Shown here: positions 33,983-42,740 of the stretch, piece after piece
Layout of the letters: each line of letters begins with the position of its first letter
Numbering within the stretch: the stretch's first letter is position 1
From: Cupriavidus sp. D384
GTDB lineage: Bacteria > Pseudomonadota > Gammaproteobacteria > Burkholderiales > Burkholderiaceae
Assembly (NCBI RefSeq): GCF_001652915.1
Contig: NZ_BBQI01000090.1
Coordinates: 124,001-188,000 of the forward strand
DNA length: 64,000 nt
Direction: 5' to 3'
The notes under the pieces: model-generated
Databases searched by the model: none
The model's input: the letters and a program-made list of their open reading frames with translations, nothing else
What the model was told of the DNA's origin: nothing
Position numbers and translations under genes: made by a program

Positions 33983-34488
33983 CGGTGCACGGCTGCGTCT
34001 TGCGCACACGGCCTGGCGCGACTTTCGGAGGTCATCAACTTCAGCGGCCGCAACTTCCGGCCTGGCAATGGGCACTGGCATGGACAAGCGTCTTTGAGTC
34101 GGTGAAAAAGAATGAAGCTGGGTAAAGATGAACGGGGCGAAGCTGAACCTGGCGGCGGCATCGGGTACTGCGCGGGCCGGTGGCCGGATGGTGTCTCGCT
34201 GGCGCCTCGGGTTGGGCGCCTTGCTGCCGTTCGGGTCGATTCCGGACGTGTCAGAAATCGACCACAGGAAGTTAATAACTTTGCGGTCAGTAATATAGCG
34301 ACCGCCCTCGAGTGCGTCAAACGCCGGATGACGAATGGCAGTATTCCGCGACAAAACGTCACGATGCCGGCGCGGCAAGCAACTTGCGCCGCAAGCATCA
34401 CATCATCGGGGGCCGCCCACCCCCGTGGCCGATGTTACAATTCGCCGCTTTGGCGCCGCCCCCGCCGCCCCACCAGAAAGAGATTGGC
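33983..34488. other. Divergent intergenic region between efflux operon and HpnD-like gene
   Basis: About 500 bases without a convincing gene; possible adaptor starts up to 34081 lie in its left part. A -10-like TACAAT at about 34436 precedes the rightward prenyl synthase by about 50 bases. A regulator gene for the pump is not present here. Nothing else of note is visible. Confidence 0.45.
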
Positions 34489-35319
34489 GTGACGCCCGAT
34501 CAGTATTGCCAGGACAAGGCCGCAAAAAGCGGCTCCAGCTTCTATTACAGCAGCCTGCTCCTCTCCCCCGACCGACGCCGCGCCCTGACGGCCCTGCAGG
34601 CCTGGCGCCTGGAACTCGACGCCATCGTTCACGAGAACCATGACGCCGGCGTGGCCCTGCAACGGCTGGACTGGTGGCGCGCCGAACTGCGCCGCCTGTA
34701 CGAAGGCAGCCCGAATCACCCGGTCAGCCTTGCGCTGCTGCCGTTCCTGGCGGCCCTGCCCCAGGCCGAAATGAGCCAGGTGCTCGATGGCACCGAAATG
34801 GACCTCGCCCAGTCGCGCTATTTCGACGAGGGCGCGCTCGGCCGGTACTGCCGGCTGGTAGGCGGCACGCTAGGCAAGCTGACGGCACGGCTGCTGGGTT
34901 TTACCGATGAACGTACGCTGGAATCGGCGGAAAAGCTGGGCCTGTCGCAGATGCGCATCCGCATCGTGCGCGAGGTTGGCCACGACGCCCGCCAGGGCCG
35001 GGTCTATATTCCCGTGGACACCCTGCAGCGGTTCGAGGTGCCCGTGGCCGACATCATGCAGTCGCGCCATTCGCCGCAGTTTGTCACCATGATGCGCGAC
35101 CAGGCGTCGCTGGCCCGCACGCTGTACCAGGAAGCGCTGGCACTGCTGCCCCGCGCCGACCGCCGGGCCCAACGCGCGGCGCTGGCGCTGGCGGCCATCC
35201 ACCATGCCCTGCTCGACGAAATCGAGGCCAGCGACTTCCAGGTGCTGACCCAGCGCATTGCGCTGACGCCGATGCGCAAGCTGTGGCTGGCCTGGAAGAC
35301 CTGGCTGCGCAACGGCTGA
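34489..35319 (+). CDS. HpnD-like squalene/phytoene synthase family protein with altered first Asp motif
   Basis: GTG 34489 follows AAAGAGA and gives 276 residues, the usual length of HpnD (presqualene diphosphate synthase of the hopanoid pathway). The N-terminus TPDQYCQDKAAKSGSSFYYS is typical of the family. The second Asp motif region (DGTEMDLAQSRY, about 99-110) is kept. The first one, normally DDxxD, reads DAIVHE here (about 44-49), so one metal-binding Asp is replaced by His and the neighbouring Asp by Ala. The protein may have another role or lower activity. No other hopanoid genes are in the window. Confidence 0.78.
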   Translation: MTPDQYCQDKAAKSGSSFYYSSLLLSPDRRRALTALQAWRLELDAIVHENHDAGVALQRLDWWRAELRRLYEGSPNHPVSLALLPFLAALPQAEMSQVLDGTEMDLAQSRYFDEGALGRYCRLVGGTLGKLTARLLGFTDERTLESAEKLGLSQMRIRIVREVGHDARQGRVYIPVDTLQRFEVPVADIMQSRHSPQFVTMMRDQASLARTLYQEALALLPRADRRAQRAALALAAIHHALLDEIEASDFQVLTQRIALTPMRKLWLAWKTWLRNG

Positions 35320-35365
35320 ACGCTGGCGCTCCGGCGGGTCCGCCCGCCCCTCTCCGTCAGCTGTC

Positions 35366-35393
35366 AGTCGTTCGTTGTTAGTCGTTCGTTGTT
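35366..35393. repeat. Tandem direct repeat, 2 x 14 bp
   Basis: AGTCGTTCGTTGTT occurs twice with no gap, ending 16 bp before the start codon of the following amidohydrolase gene. It may be a member of a dispersed intergenic repeat family or a regulator site. Confidence 0.6.
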
Positions 35394-35409
35394 TCCACGT
35401 GTTGATGCC

Positions 35410-36672
35410 ATGACTCCTGCCACGCCCTCTCTTGGTCAGCTGATCCTCGATCGCGCCGACGCCCTTGCCCGGCACTCCGATATGGAAGGCGGCCTGACCT
35501 GTGCCTTCCTGACGTCCGCCCATACCCAGGCGCAGGCGCTCCTGGCGCGCTGGATGGAAGATGCCGGCATGACCGTGCGGGTCGATGCCATCGGCAACGT
35601 GATCGGCCGCTATGCCGCCGATCCGGCCGAGCCGAATCCCAAGGTGCTGATGACCGGGTCGCATTTCGACACGGTGCGCAATGGCGGGCGCTACGACGGG
35701 CGGCTTGGCATCCTGCTGCCCATCGCCGTGGTGGGGGCGCTGCGCGATGCGGGCATCCGCCTGCCCTACCACTTCGACGTCGTGGCCTTTGCCGAGGAAG
35801 AAGGCCTGCGCTTCAAGACCAGCTTCCTTGCCAGCAGTGTGCTGGCGGGCCGCTTCGATCCGGCCTTGCTGGACCGCGTGGACACCGAAGGCGTATCGAT
35901 GCGCGACGCGCTGGCGCAGTCCGGCTTCCCGGGCGCCGGCGCGCTGGAGGCGCTGCGCGCCGCGGCGGTCGATCCCGCCACGCTGGCCGGCTTTGTCGAA
36001 GTCCATATCGAACAGGGTCCGGTGCTGCTGAACCGCGGCCTGCCACTGGGCATCGTGACCCAGATCGCCGGCAGTAGCCGCTTCCAGGTGCGCGTTGAGG
36101 GTCTGGCCAGCCATGCCGGCACCACGCCCATGGATATGCGCCGCGACGCCGCCACCGGCGCCGCCGAGATGATCCTGCTGGTGGAACAGCGCTGCGCCCA
36201 GGTGCCGACACTGGTCGGCACCGTGGGCCAGCTGCAGGTACCCAATGGGTCGAGCAACGTGATCCCGGCCGCATGCCTGTTCTCGATGGACATCCGCGCG
36301 GGCGAGGACGGCATCCGCGAAGCGGCCATCGCCGATATCGTGGCGGGCATCGAGGCCATTGCGGCCAGGCGTTCGCTTCAGGTCAGCGTGGAACGGGTGA
36401 CGCCGGTCAATAACGCGCCCTGCGCGCGCTGGCTGATGGACCAGTTCGCGGCGGTATTGAGAAAGCGTGGGCTGGAGGCGTTCGAACTGCCCTCCGGGGC
36501 GGGGCATGACGCGATGATGATGCAGCGGATCACCGATGTGGCGATGCTGTTCGTGCGCTGCGGCAATGGCGGCATCAGCCACAATCCGGCAGAAACGATC
36601 ACGGTGGAAGACGCCCAGCAGGCAGCCGAGGTGTTCGTGGATTTCCTGCGGCACTTCAGGGACGCTGGCTGA
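35410..36672 (+). CDS. M20 family allantoate amidohydrolase / N-carbamoyl amino acid hydrolase
   Basis: The 420-residue protein is a second member of the family seen at 18563-19810. It has MTGSHFDTVRNGGRYDG (metal ligands, about 85-101), FAEEEGLRFKTSF with the catalytic Glu pair, EVHIEQGP and GAGHDAMMM with ISHNPAE at the end. The EEEG and H-E-Q-G spacing fits allantoate amidohydrolase (AllC), which turns allantoate into ureidoglycine or ureidoglycolate. Other ureide genes are absent here. The ATG 35410 lacks a clear ribosome binding site, unlike most genes of the region. Confidence 0.88.
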   Translation: MTPATPSLGQLILDRADALARHSDMEGGLTCAFLTSAHTQAQALLARWMEDAGMTVRVDAIGNVIGRYAADPAEPNPKVLMTGSHFDTVRNGGRYDGRLGILLPIAVVGALRDAGIRLPYHFDVVAFAEEEGLRFKTSFLASSVLAGRFDPALLDRVDTEGVSMRDALAQSGFPGAGALEALRAAAVDPATLAGFVEVHIEQGPVLLNRGLPLGIVTQIAGSSRFQVRVEGLASHAGTTPMDMRRDAATGAAEMILLVEQRCAQVPTLVGTVGQLQVPNGSSNVIPAACLFSMDIRAGEDGIREAAIADIVAGIEAIAARRSLQVSVERVTPVNNAPCARWLMDQFAAVLRKRGLEAFELPSGAGHDAMMMQRITDVAMLFVRCGNGGISHNPAETITVEDAQQAAEVFVDFLRHFRDAG

Positions 36673-37041
36673 TCAGCCGCCCTGGTACATTTCCTTGCCG
36701 ATATCGTAGAGATTCTTGCGCAGCGTCTTGCGCTCGTCGGGCGACAGGCGCTGGCTGCCGCCGCGCTGGCCCTGGCGGGTAGCCCGCTCGGCCATGTCGC
36801 GCTCGGTCTCGGCACGATCATTGCGGCGTGGTTGCTGACGGTTGCGTTCGGGCGCCGACGGATTGCTGCCGGGGCCCGGCGGCTGAACCTTGGGGTGAAG
36901 CAGATGCGCCATGCCCGCCGATTGGGCGAATGCCGGGGCGGGTGCCGCGGCCATCAGCAGGGTCATGCCGGCCAGCCAGACCACTCGCGCACAAATTGTG
37001 CGACGCAGGGTTTGCCCGTGCCGGTTATGCTTCACTTTCAT
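36673..37041 (-). CDS. Small exported basic protein of unknown function
   Basis: From ATG 37041 the 122-residue product has a signal peptide (about 1-37, hydrophobic VVWLAGMTLLMAAAPAPAFA). The mature part is Pro-, Gln- and Arg-rich, ending with QRLSPDERKTLRKNLYDIGKEMYQGG. That ending resembles small periplasmic proteins of Burkholderiales with a 'LSPEERxxLRxxL' helix. Its stop directly abuts the stop of the allantoate amidohydrolase gene on the other strand. It is divergent from ompR and could share its control region. No function is known. Confidence 0.65.
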   Translation of the reverse strand: MKVKHNRHGQTLRRTICARVVWLAGMTLLMAAAPAPAFAQSAGMAHLLHPKVQPPGPGSNPSAPERNRQQPRRNDRAETERDMAERATRQGQRGGSQRLSPDERKTLRKNLYDIGKEMYQGG

Positions 37042-37261
37042 TGGATAATGGCGGTTTCGACTGTGGCCCCGGGGATTGGTCTTCAGGATCTCCGGCGGCG
37101 GCACCGGCATCGCCCCGACGACAGCAAGGCGAATGCCAGTGTCGCGGCTGGGAACAGTACGATGCCCGTGGTGACCGTTTGAATTCCGCCGGCCATGATG
37201 GCCTTGGGAAACGGTTTGCGGAGTGTAAATGCACAAAAGGTGCATGCCGCCATACCACGGG

Positions 37262-37320
37262 GTAAAGTATGTAACGTTTTGTTAAGCCATTTTGAGCGAA
37301 AGCGATAGTCGCTAAGATAC
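37262..37320 (+). promoter_or_regulatory. Candidate promoter/operator of the two-component operon
   Basis: The dyad TAAC-GTTTT-GTTA lies near 37271-37283. It is followed by TTTTGA and, 17 bases later, TAAGAT, a weak -35/-10 pair ending a few bases before the ompR start codon. Autoregulation by OmpR is possible; the hexamers are poor matches. Confidence 0.3.
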
Positions 37321-37324
37321 CGCC

Positions 37325-38047
37325 ATGGAAAATACCAGCCACAAGATTCTCGTCGTGGATGACGACCCGCGCTTGCGCGACCTGCTGCGCCGCTACCTGG
37401 GCGAGCAGGGCTTCACGGTTCTCGTGGCGGAAAACGCCACGGCCATGAACAAGCTCTGGCTGCGCGAGCGATTCGATCTGCTGGTGCTGGACCTGATGAT
37501 GCCCGGCGAAGACGGGCTTTCGATCTGCCGCCGCCTGCGCGGTGCCAACGACCAGACCCCGATCATCATGCTCACCGCCAAGGGCGAGGACGTGGATCGT
37601 ATCGTCGGCCTGGAAATGGGTGCCGACGATTATCTGCCCAAGCCCTTCAATCCGCGCGAGCTGATTGCGCGTATTCATGCCGTGCTGCGCCGCAAGGGTC
37701 CCGCCGAGGTGCCGGGCGCCCCTTCGGAGACGCCCGAAACGTTTGCATTTGGCGATTTCGTGCTGAATCTGGCCACGCGTACGCTGACCAAGAACGACGA
37801 GGAAATCACGCTCACCACGGGCGAGTTCTCGGTGCTGAAGGTCTTTGCCCGCCATCCGCGCCAGCCGCTGTCGCGCGAAAAGCTGATGGAAATGGCGCGC
37901 GGCCGCGAATACGAAGTCTTCGACCGCAGCCTGGACGTGCAGATCTCGCGCCTGCGCAAGCTCATCGAGCCTGACCCGAGCAACCCGCGCTTTATCCAGA
38001 CGGTCTGGGGCCTGGGTTACGTCTTCATCCCCGATGGCGTGAAGTAA
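37325..38047 (+). CDS. ompR: OmpR-type response regulator
   Basis: The 240-residue protein has a receiver domain (about 1-122) with the acidic pocket DDD (12-14), the phosphorylation site Asp56 (VLDLMMPGEDG) and the switch Lys106. A winged-helix DNA-binding domain follows (about 140-237, ending QTVWGLGYVFIPDG). The sequence follows OmpR closely, which in enterobacteria reads osmolarity through EnvZ and controls porins. The partner kinase gene starts 23 bases downstream. Confidence 0.93.
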   Translation: MENTSHKILVVDDDPRLRDLLRRYLGEQGFTVLVAENATAMNKLWLRERFDLLVLDLMMPGEDGLSICRRLRGANDQTPIIMLTAKGEDVDRIVGLEMGADDYLPKPFNPRELIARIHAVLRRKGPAEVPGAPSETPETFAFGDFVLNLATRTLTKNDEEITLTTGEFSVLKVFARHPRQPLSREKLMEMARGREYEVFDRSLDVQISRLRKLIEPDPSNPRFIQTVWGLGYVFIPDGVK

Positions 38048-38070
38048 GTCCGGTCGACCGCAGCCTCATC

Positions 38071-39420
38071 GTGGCGACTGCCCTCGGCCGTACCGCAACG
38101 CGGTTCTTTGGTTCGCTTTTCTGGCGAACCTTCATGCTGATCGCCCTTTTGCTGGCGATCTCGCTGGGTATCTGGTTCCAGAGCTACCGGCTCTTCGAAC
38201 GCGCGCCGCGCGCCCAGCAGATCGCCATGCAGGTGGTCAGCGTGGTCAAGCTCACCCGTGCAGCCCTGCTCTACTCCGACCCGGCCCGGCGCCGGTTCCT
38301 GCTGCTCGACCTCGTCCAGAACGAGGGCATCAAGGTCTATCCGCGCGAAAAGGACGACGACTTTGCCGCCCCCAAGGCCAATCCGTTCCTGACCCAGCTC
38401 GTCCAGCAGGAAATCCGCAGCCGCCTGGGCGAAGACACGGTGCTTGCCACCACGGTCAACGACATCCCCGGCGTGTGGGTCAGCTTCGAGATCGAAGGCG
38501 ACGACTACTGGGTTGCCATCAGCCCCGAACGCTTCGAGCGCGTGCCCGGCATCCAGTGGCTCTGGTGGAGTATTGCGGCGCTGCTGCTGTCGATCATCGG
38601 CGCGGCCTTCATCACGGCCCGCGTGAACTACCCGCTCAAGCGCCTTGCCAATGCCGCACGACTGATCGGCACCGGAGGCGAGGCGCCGCCGCTGCGCGAA
38701 CAGGGCGCCAGCGAGGTGGCCCAGGCCAACCGCAGCTTCAACCAGATGGTGCGCGACCTGCGCCAGCTCGACGACGATCGCGTGGTCATGCTGGCCGGTA
38801 TCTCGCATGACCTGCGCACCCCGCTTACCCGCCTGCGGCTGGAAACCGAGATGTCGCCCGTGGACACCACCACGCGCGACGCGATGATTGCCGACATCGA
38901 GCAGATGGATGCCATCATCGGCCAGTTCCTGAACTACGCCCGGCCTGGCCAGGAGGTGGTGGAGCCGGTGGACCTGTCCACGCTGGTCCAGGAATCGGTC
39001 GGCGTCTATGCCGCGCACGACGACGTGCGCGTACACGTGCGGTCCAACGGCCCGGTCATGGCCGTTGCCAACCGCATGGAAATCCAGCGCATCCTCGACA
39101 ACCTCGTGGAAAACGCGCGCCGCTATGCCAAGGACGAGGAAACCGGCATGGCCGAAGTGGAAATTTCCACGCGCGTGGAAGACAAGGAAGCCGTGCTGAT
39201 GGTGGCCGACAGCGGGCCCGGCGTGCCCAACGAGCAACTGTCCCTGCTGACGCGGCCGTTCTACCGGCTCGACAGCGCGCGCAGCGAGGCCAAGGGCGCC
39301 GGCCTGGGCATGTCGATCGTCAACCGTATCCTGCAGCGCAACGGCGGCCGCCTGATCCTTGCCAATCGCCCCGCCCCCAAGACGGGGCTCGTCGTCAGCG
39401 CCCGTTTCCGGCGCGCCTGA
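38071..39420 (+). CDS. envZ: EnvZ-like sensor histidine kinase
   Basis: The 449-residue protein, from a GTG start, has a membrane helix near 20-38, a periplasmic loop and a second helix near 165-188. A HAMP linker, the phospho-acceptor His246 (ISHDLRTPLTRLRLETEM) and an HATPase domain with NLVENARRYA, DSGPGVP and GAGLGMSIV boxes follow. It is 23 bases after the response regulator and surely its partner. Compared with E. coli EnvZ the periplasmic loop is similar in size but diverged, so the sensed signal may differ. Confidence 0.93.
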   Translation: MATALGRTATRFFGSLFWRTFMLIALLLAISLGIWFQSYRLFERAPRAQQIAMQVVSVVKLTRAALLYSDPARRRFLLLDLVQNEGIKVYPREKDDDFAAPKANPFLTQLVQQEIRSRLGEDTVLATTVNDIPGVWVSFEIEGDDYWVAISPERFERVPGIQWLWWSIAALLLSIIGAAFITARVNYPLKRLANAARLIGTGGEAPPLREQGASEVAQANRSFNQMVRDLRQLDDDRVVMLAGISHDLRTPLTRLRLETEMSPVDTTTRDAMIADIEQMDAIIGQFLNYARPGQEVVEPVDLSTLVQESVGVYAAHDDVRVHVRSNGPVMAVANRMEIQRILDNLVENARRYAKDEETGMAEVEISTRVEDKEAVLMVADSGPGVPNEQLSLLTRPFYRLDSARSEAKGAGLGMSIVNRILQRNGGRLILANRPAPKTGLVVSARFRRA

Positions 39421-39531
39421 CCGGGCGCCAGTCCCATCCGGCACCACCGCAGTGCCCGCATGCCCCGCATGCGGCGCATTGACAGGTTTTCTTCAGCATT
39501 TGATATGGATTTGAAAGGTCGCTGACAGGCG

Positions 39532-39546
39532 AATGACAGCGTCATT
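39532..39546. promoter_or_regulatory. Short perfect dyad upstream of the MFS gene
   Basis: AATGAC-AGC-GTCATT is a perfect 6-bp dyad about 145 bp before the MHS-family gene and about 110 bp after the kinase stop. It could be an operator for the transporter gene; nothing further supports this. Confidence 0.3.
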
Positions 39547-39690
39547 GCGCACACTTCACGCCATCGACAGGCGATGCATACAACGGCATCCGCAGTCATG
39601 GCGCGCCTGCCGCAATACCCTCTTCCGCCATGGCTGACAACGATCGACAACATGCCGCACGACCCCACTTGCGGCGACCGAGAGACAGCC

Positions 39691-40983
39691 ATGTCAAGCT
39701 CCAGCTCCACACCCCAGCACGGTTTTCGTACCGTGTTCCGCGTCGTCAGCGGAAACTTCCTCGAAATGTACGACTTCATGGTGTACGGCTTCTACGCCGC
39801 CGCCATCGCGCGTACGTTCTTCCCCGCTGGCGATGAATTCGCGTCGCTGATGCTGTCGCTGGCAACGTTCGGTGCCGGCTTCCTGATGCGGCCGCTTGGC
39901 GCGATCGTGCTGGGCGCCTATATCGACCATCACGGCCGCCGCAAGGGCCTGATCGTCACGCTGGTGCTGATGGCGCTGGGCACGCTGCTGATCGCGCTGG
40001 TGCCGGGCTATGCATCGATCGGCATGGCCGCCCCGCTGCTGGTGCTGTTCGGGCGCCTGCTGCAGGGTTTCTCGGCCGGCGTGGAACTGGGCGGCGTCTC
40101 GGTGTACCTGTCCGAGATCGCCAAGCCGGGCCAGAAGGGCTTCTATGTGGCCTGGCAATCGGCCAGCCAGCAGGTGGCTGTGATCTTCGCCGGCCTGCTC
40201 GGCGTGATCCTGCACGCCACGCTGGCGCCCGCGCAGATGGATAGCTGGGGCTGGCGTGTGCCGTTCCTGATCGGCTGCCTGATCGTGCCGTTCCTGTTCC
40301 TGATCCGCCGTTCGCTGGAAGAGACCGAGGAATTCCTCACGCGCAAGCATCGCCCGTCGATCAACGAGATCTACCGCTCGATGCTCGAAAACTGGCGCAT
40401 CATCATCGCCGGCTGCCTGATGGTGGTGATGACCACGGTGTCGTTCTACATGATCACCGCGTACACGCCGACCTTCGGCAAGACCGTGCTCAAGCTCGAC
40501 GACGTGGACAACCTGATCGTCACGATGTGCGTGGGCCTGTCGAACTTCATCTGGCTGCCGCTGATGGGCGCCGTGTCCGACCGTATCGGCCGCAAGCCGC
40601 TGCTGGTGTTCTTCACGATCGCCACGCTGGTCACCGCCTACCCGGCAGTGTCGTGGCTGGTGGCTGCGCCGTCGTTCGAGCGCCTGCTGATGGTGGAACT
40701 GTGGCTGTCGTTCCTGTACGGCAGCTATAACGGTGCCATGGTCGTCACGCTGACCGAAGTCATGCCGCCCGCTGTGCGTACCGCAGGCTTCTCGCTGGCC
40801 TACAGCCTTGCCACGGCCCTGTTTGGCGGCTTCACGCCGGCCATCTCGACGTACCTGATCCACAGCACCGGCAACAAGGCGGCTCCTGGCCTCTGGCTGA
40901 TGTTTGCCGCAGCCTGCGGCCTGGCAGCCACGCTGGTCATCTTCCGCGCCCGGCGCGACCAGGCGGCACTGCGCCCCGCCTGA
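39691..40983 (+). CDS. MFS transporter, metabolite:H+ symporter family (citrate/tricarballylate type)
   Basis: The 430-residue protein starts at the ATG at 39691, after GAGAGA. It has twelve hydrophobic segments and the MHS-family signature around [31 protein letters not shown], plus [24 protein letters not shown]. Closest remembered relatives are CitA and TcuC, which import citrate or tricarballylate with protons. A longer reading from 39574 looks non-coding. It stands alone, with no citrate enzymes nearby. Confidence 0.88.
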   Translation: MSSSSSTPQHGFRTVFRVVSGNFLEMYDFMVYGFYAAAIARTFFPAGDEFASLMLSLATFGAGFLMRPLGAIVLGAYIDHHGRRKGLIVTLVLMALGTLLIALVPGYASIGMAAPLLVLFGRLLQGFSAGVELGGVSVYLSEIAKPGQKGFYVAWQSASQQVAVIFAGLLGVILHATLAPAQMDSWGWRVPFLIGCLIVPFLFLIRRSLEETEEFLTRKHRPSINEIYRSMLENWRIIIAGCLMVVMTTVSFYMITAYTPTFGKTVLKLDDVDNLIVTMCVGLSNFIWLPLMGAVSDRIGRKPLLVFFTIATLVTAYPAVSWLVAAPSFERLLMVELWLSFLYGSYNGAMVVTLTEVMPPAVRTAGFSLAYSLATALFGGFTPAISTYLIHSTGNKAAPGLWLMFAAACGLAATLVIFRARRDQAALRPA

Positions 40984-41310
40984 TCCCGGCCCGCAGGTCT
41001 GGACGCCGCATTCGTGCGGCCCCGCGCCGCCTTCATGTGCCTGACACGTTCGCGTGGCATGTATGTGATGGCGGCGCGATTGCTTTTCGGCCATCCGTCC
41101 CCATGTGGTACGCGTGGCATACTGGCGGCTCGCTTTTGCGCCGACCCAGACGCTACCTATCGGCCCGGTTAAGAAAACCAATTGGCCTTGGTGCGCGCAA
41201 ATGCGCATACTCAAAGCTTTCGTGCAAATACGATTGACATCCCCGGCTGCCGCGGGAACCGAATCGTAGATTGCAAGCCTCAATCTGTTCAACCGTATCA
41301 GGAGAAGTCA
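40984..41310. other. Intergenic region upstream of ahpC
   Basis: About 330 bases without a gene. It contains a TGCGC-N6-GCGCA dyad near 41195-41215, a small palindrome CCAATTGG near 41180 and TTGACA near 41234, none forming a convincing promoter with proper spacing. Control by OxyR, usual for ahpC, would have to act here, but I cannot point to a clear OxyR site. Confidence 0.45.
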
Positions 41311-41859
41311 ATGAAGACCGTTGGTGACAAGCTCGAAGCCTTCAGCATCGTTGGTGTCAAGCCGGGTTTCAACAACCACGAAGAGAATGGCCAGTCGGCT
41401 TTCGAAGACATCACCGAAAAGTCGTTCGAAGGCAAGTGGAAGATCATTTACTTCTACCCGAAGGACTTCACGTTCGTGTGCCCGACCGAAATCGTGGCAT
41501 TCGCCAAGCTGAACAACGACTTCGCCGACCGTGACGCGATCGTGCTGGGCGGCTCGACCGACAACGAATTCGTGAAGCTGGCATGGCGCCGCGAACACAA
41601 GGACCTGAACAAGCTGAACCAGTGGCAATTCGCCGATGTGACCGGCTCGCTGGTCGACCAGCTGGGCGTGCGTGACCAGGCCGCTGGCGTGGCCCTGCGC
41701 GCGACGTTCATCGTCGATCCGGACAATGTGATCCAGCACGTTTCGGTGAACAACCTGAACGTCGGCCGCAACCCGGAAGAAGTCCTGCGTATTCTGGACG
41801 GTCTGCAAACGGACGAGCTGTGCCCGTGCAACCGTGCTGTCGGCGGCGCCACGCTGTAA
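41311..41859 (+). CDS. ahpC: Alkyl hydroperoxide reductase AhpC (AhpD-linked type)
   Basis: The 182-residue peroxiredoxin starts at an ATG with AGGAG seven bases upstream. The peroxidatic Cys57 lies in FTFVCPTEI, and the C-terminal LCPCNR supplies resolving cysteines near 171 and 173. This layout, with a CPC end and an adjacent ahpD, matches mycobacterial-type AhpC, which is reduced through AhpD instead of the flavoprotein AhpF. It removes organic peroxides and peroxynitrite in the cytosol. Confidence 0.93.
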   Translation: MKTVGDKLEAFSIVGVKPGFNNHEENGQSAFEDITEKSFEGKWKIIYFYPKDFTFVCPTEIVAFAKLNNDFADRDAIVLGGSTDNEFVKLAWRREHKDLNKLNQWQFADVTGSLVDQLGVRDQAAGVALRATFIVDPDNVIQHVSVNNLNVGRNPEEVLRILDGLQTDELCPCNRAVGGATL

Positions 41860-41900
41860 TTGGCCCTGCCTGCCAGTCACCTTTGGTGATCCGGCACATC

Positions 41901-41955
41901 ACATGGAAGGGCCTGGCGCCCTTTCATGTCGAAACCCGCTCCGTGCGGGTTTTTT
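41901..41955 (+). terminator. Two consecutive hairpins between ahpC and ahpD
   Basis: First, ACATGGAAGGGC and GCCCTTTCATGT form a 12-bp stem (one G-T) over a 5-base loop (41901-41929). Then AACCCGC-TCCGT-GCGGGTT followed by TTTT makes a standard factor-independent terminator (41933-41955). Partial read-through into ahpD, 26 bases later, would give less AhpD than AhpC. Confidence 0.75.
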
Positions 41956-41980
41956 GAGCCCTCGTCGATAGGAGAAATAA

Positions 41981-42502
41981 ATGGAATTCCTCAGTACGAT
42001 TAAGAACGCAATCCCCGACTACGCCAAGGATATCCGCCTGAATGTGGATGGCACCATCGCGCGTTCGTCGCTGGAAGGCAACGATGCGGTCGGCGTGGCG
42101 CTGGCCGCGGCCTTCGCTGCCAAGAGCAAGCTGATTGTCGACGCGATTCGCAACGCGAACGTGCTGTCGCCCGAGGAAGTCAACGCTGCGCAGACCGCTG
42201 CCGCGCTGATGGGCATGAACAACATCTGGTATCCGTTCGTCGAGATGGCCGAAGACCCGGACCTGGCCAGCCAGCCGGCGGGACTGCGCATGAACGCCTA
42301 CGCTACCCATGGTGGTGTGGACAAGCGCCGCTTCGAGATGTACGCCCTGGCGGCCTCGATCATCGGCAAGTGCCACTTCTGCGTGAAGTCGCACTACCAG
42401 CTGCTGAAGAACGAACAGGGCATGAGCGCCCAGCAGCTGCGTGACGTTGGCCGCATCGCCGCCGTGATTGGCGCTGCCGCCAATGTGATCGTCGCGGAAT
42501 AA
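41981..42502 (+). CDS. ahpD: Alkyl hydroperoxidase AhpD
   Basis: The 173-residue protein has the catalytic CxxC and nearby His in GKCHFCVKSH (about 128-137), the relay residues of AhpD, which passes electrons from lipoylated proteins to AhpC. Length matches the family. ATG 41981 has AGGAG eight bases upstream. A terminator-like hairpin pair separates it from ahpC, and a strong terminator follows it. Confidence 0.93.
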   Translation: MEFLSTIKNAIPDYAKDIRLNVDGTIARSSLEGNDAVGVALAAAFAAKSKLIVDAIRNANVLSPEEVNAAQTAAALMGMNNIWYPFVEMAEDPDLASQPAGLRMNAYATHGGVDKRRFEMYALAASIIGKCHFCVKSHYQLLKNEQGMSAQQLRDVGRIAAVIGAAANVIVAE

Positions 42503-42584
42503 GGTCCGGACCAACGGCCAAATTGCGCCAGAACGGGCGATATCGTGGGCGAAACCGCCTGCGATGCGTCGCCGGGCGCCAAAC

Positions 42585-42625
42585 GCGGGCGGGCACCGAA
42601 AGGTGTCCGCCCGCCTGCGTTTCTG
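42585..42625 (+). terminator. Strong terminator after ahpD
   Basis: A 13-bp stem with one G-T pair (42585-42597 with 42602-42614) closed by a GAAA tetraloop is followed a few bases later by TTTCTGCTCTT. It ends the ahpC-ahpD unit. Confidence 0.75.
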
Positions 42626-42740
42626 CTCTTGCGCCATCGGTCAATCGGTATTGTCCGACACGCGTTCCGCCAATCGACCCGATGCATTTGTGCATGGCGC
42701 GGCCTACAATCGACGAAAGGTCACGAACTTCGCCGTTGCC

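Noticed and set aside
30062..34105. Open frame of 1347 residues on the plus strand opposite the RND pump genes
   Set aside because: It is low-complexity His/Gln/Arg-rich, has no motifs, and spans two well-supported genes on the other strand.
42564..42740. N-terminal extension of the acetyltransferase
   Set aside because: The 59 extra codons cover a terminator and look non-coding; the ATG at 42741 gives a normal GNAT N-terminus.
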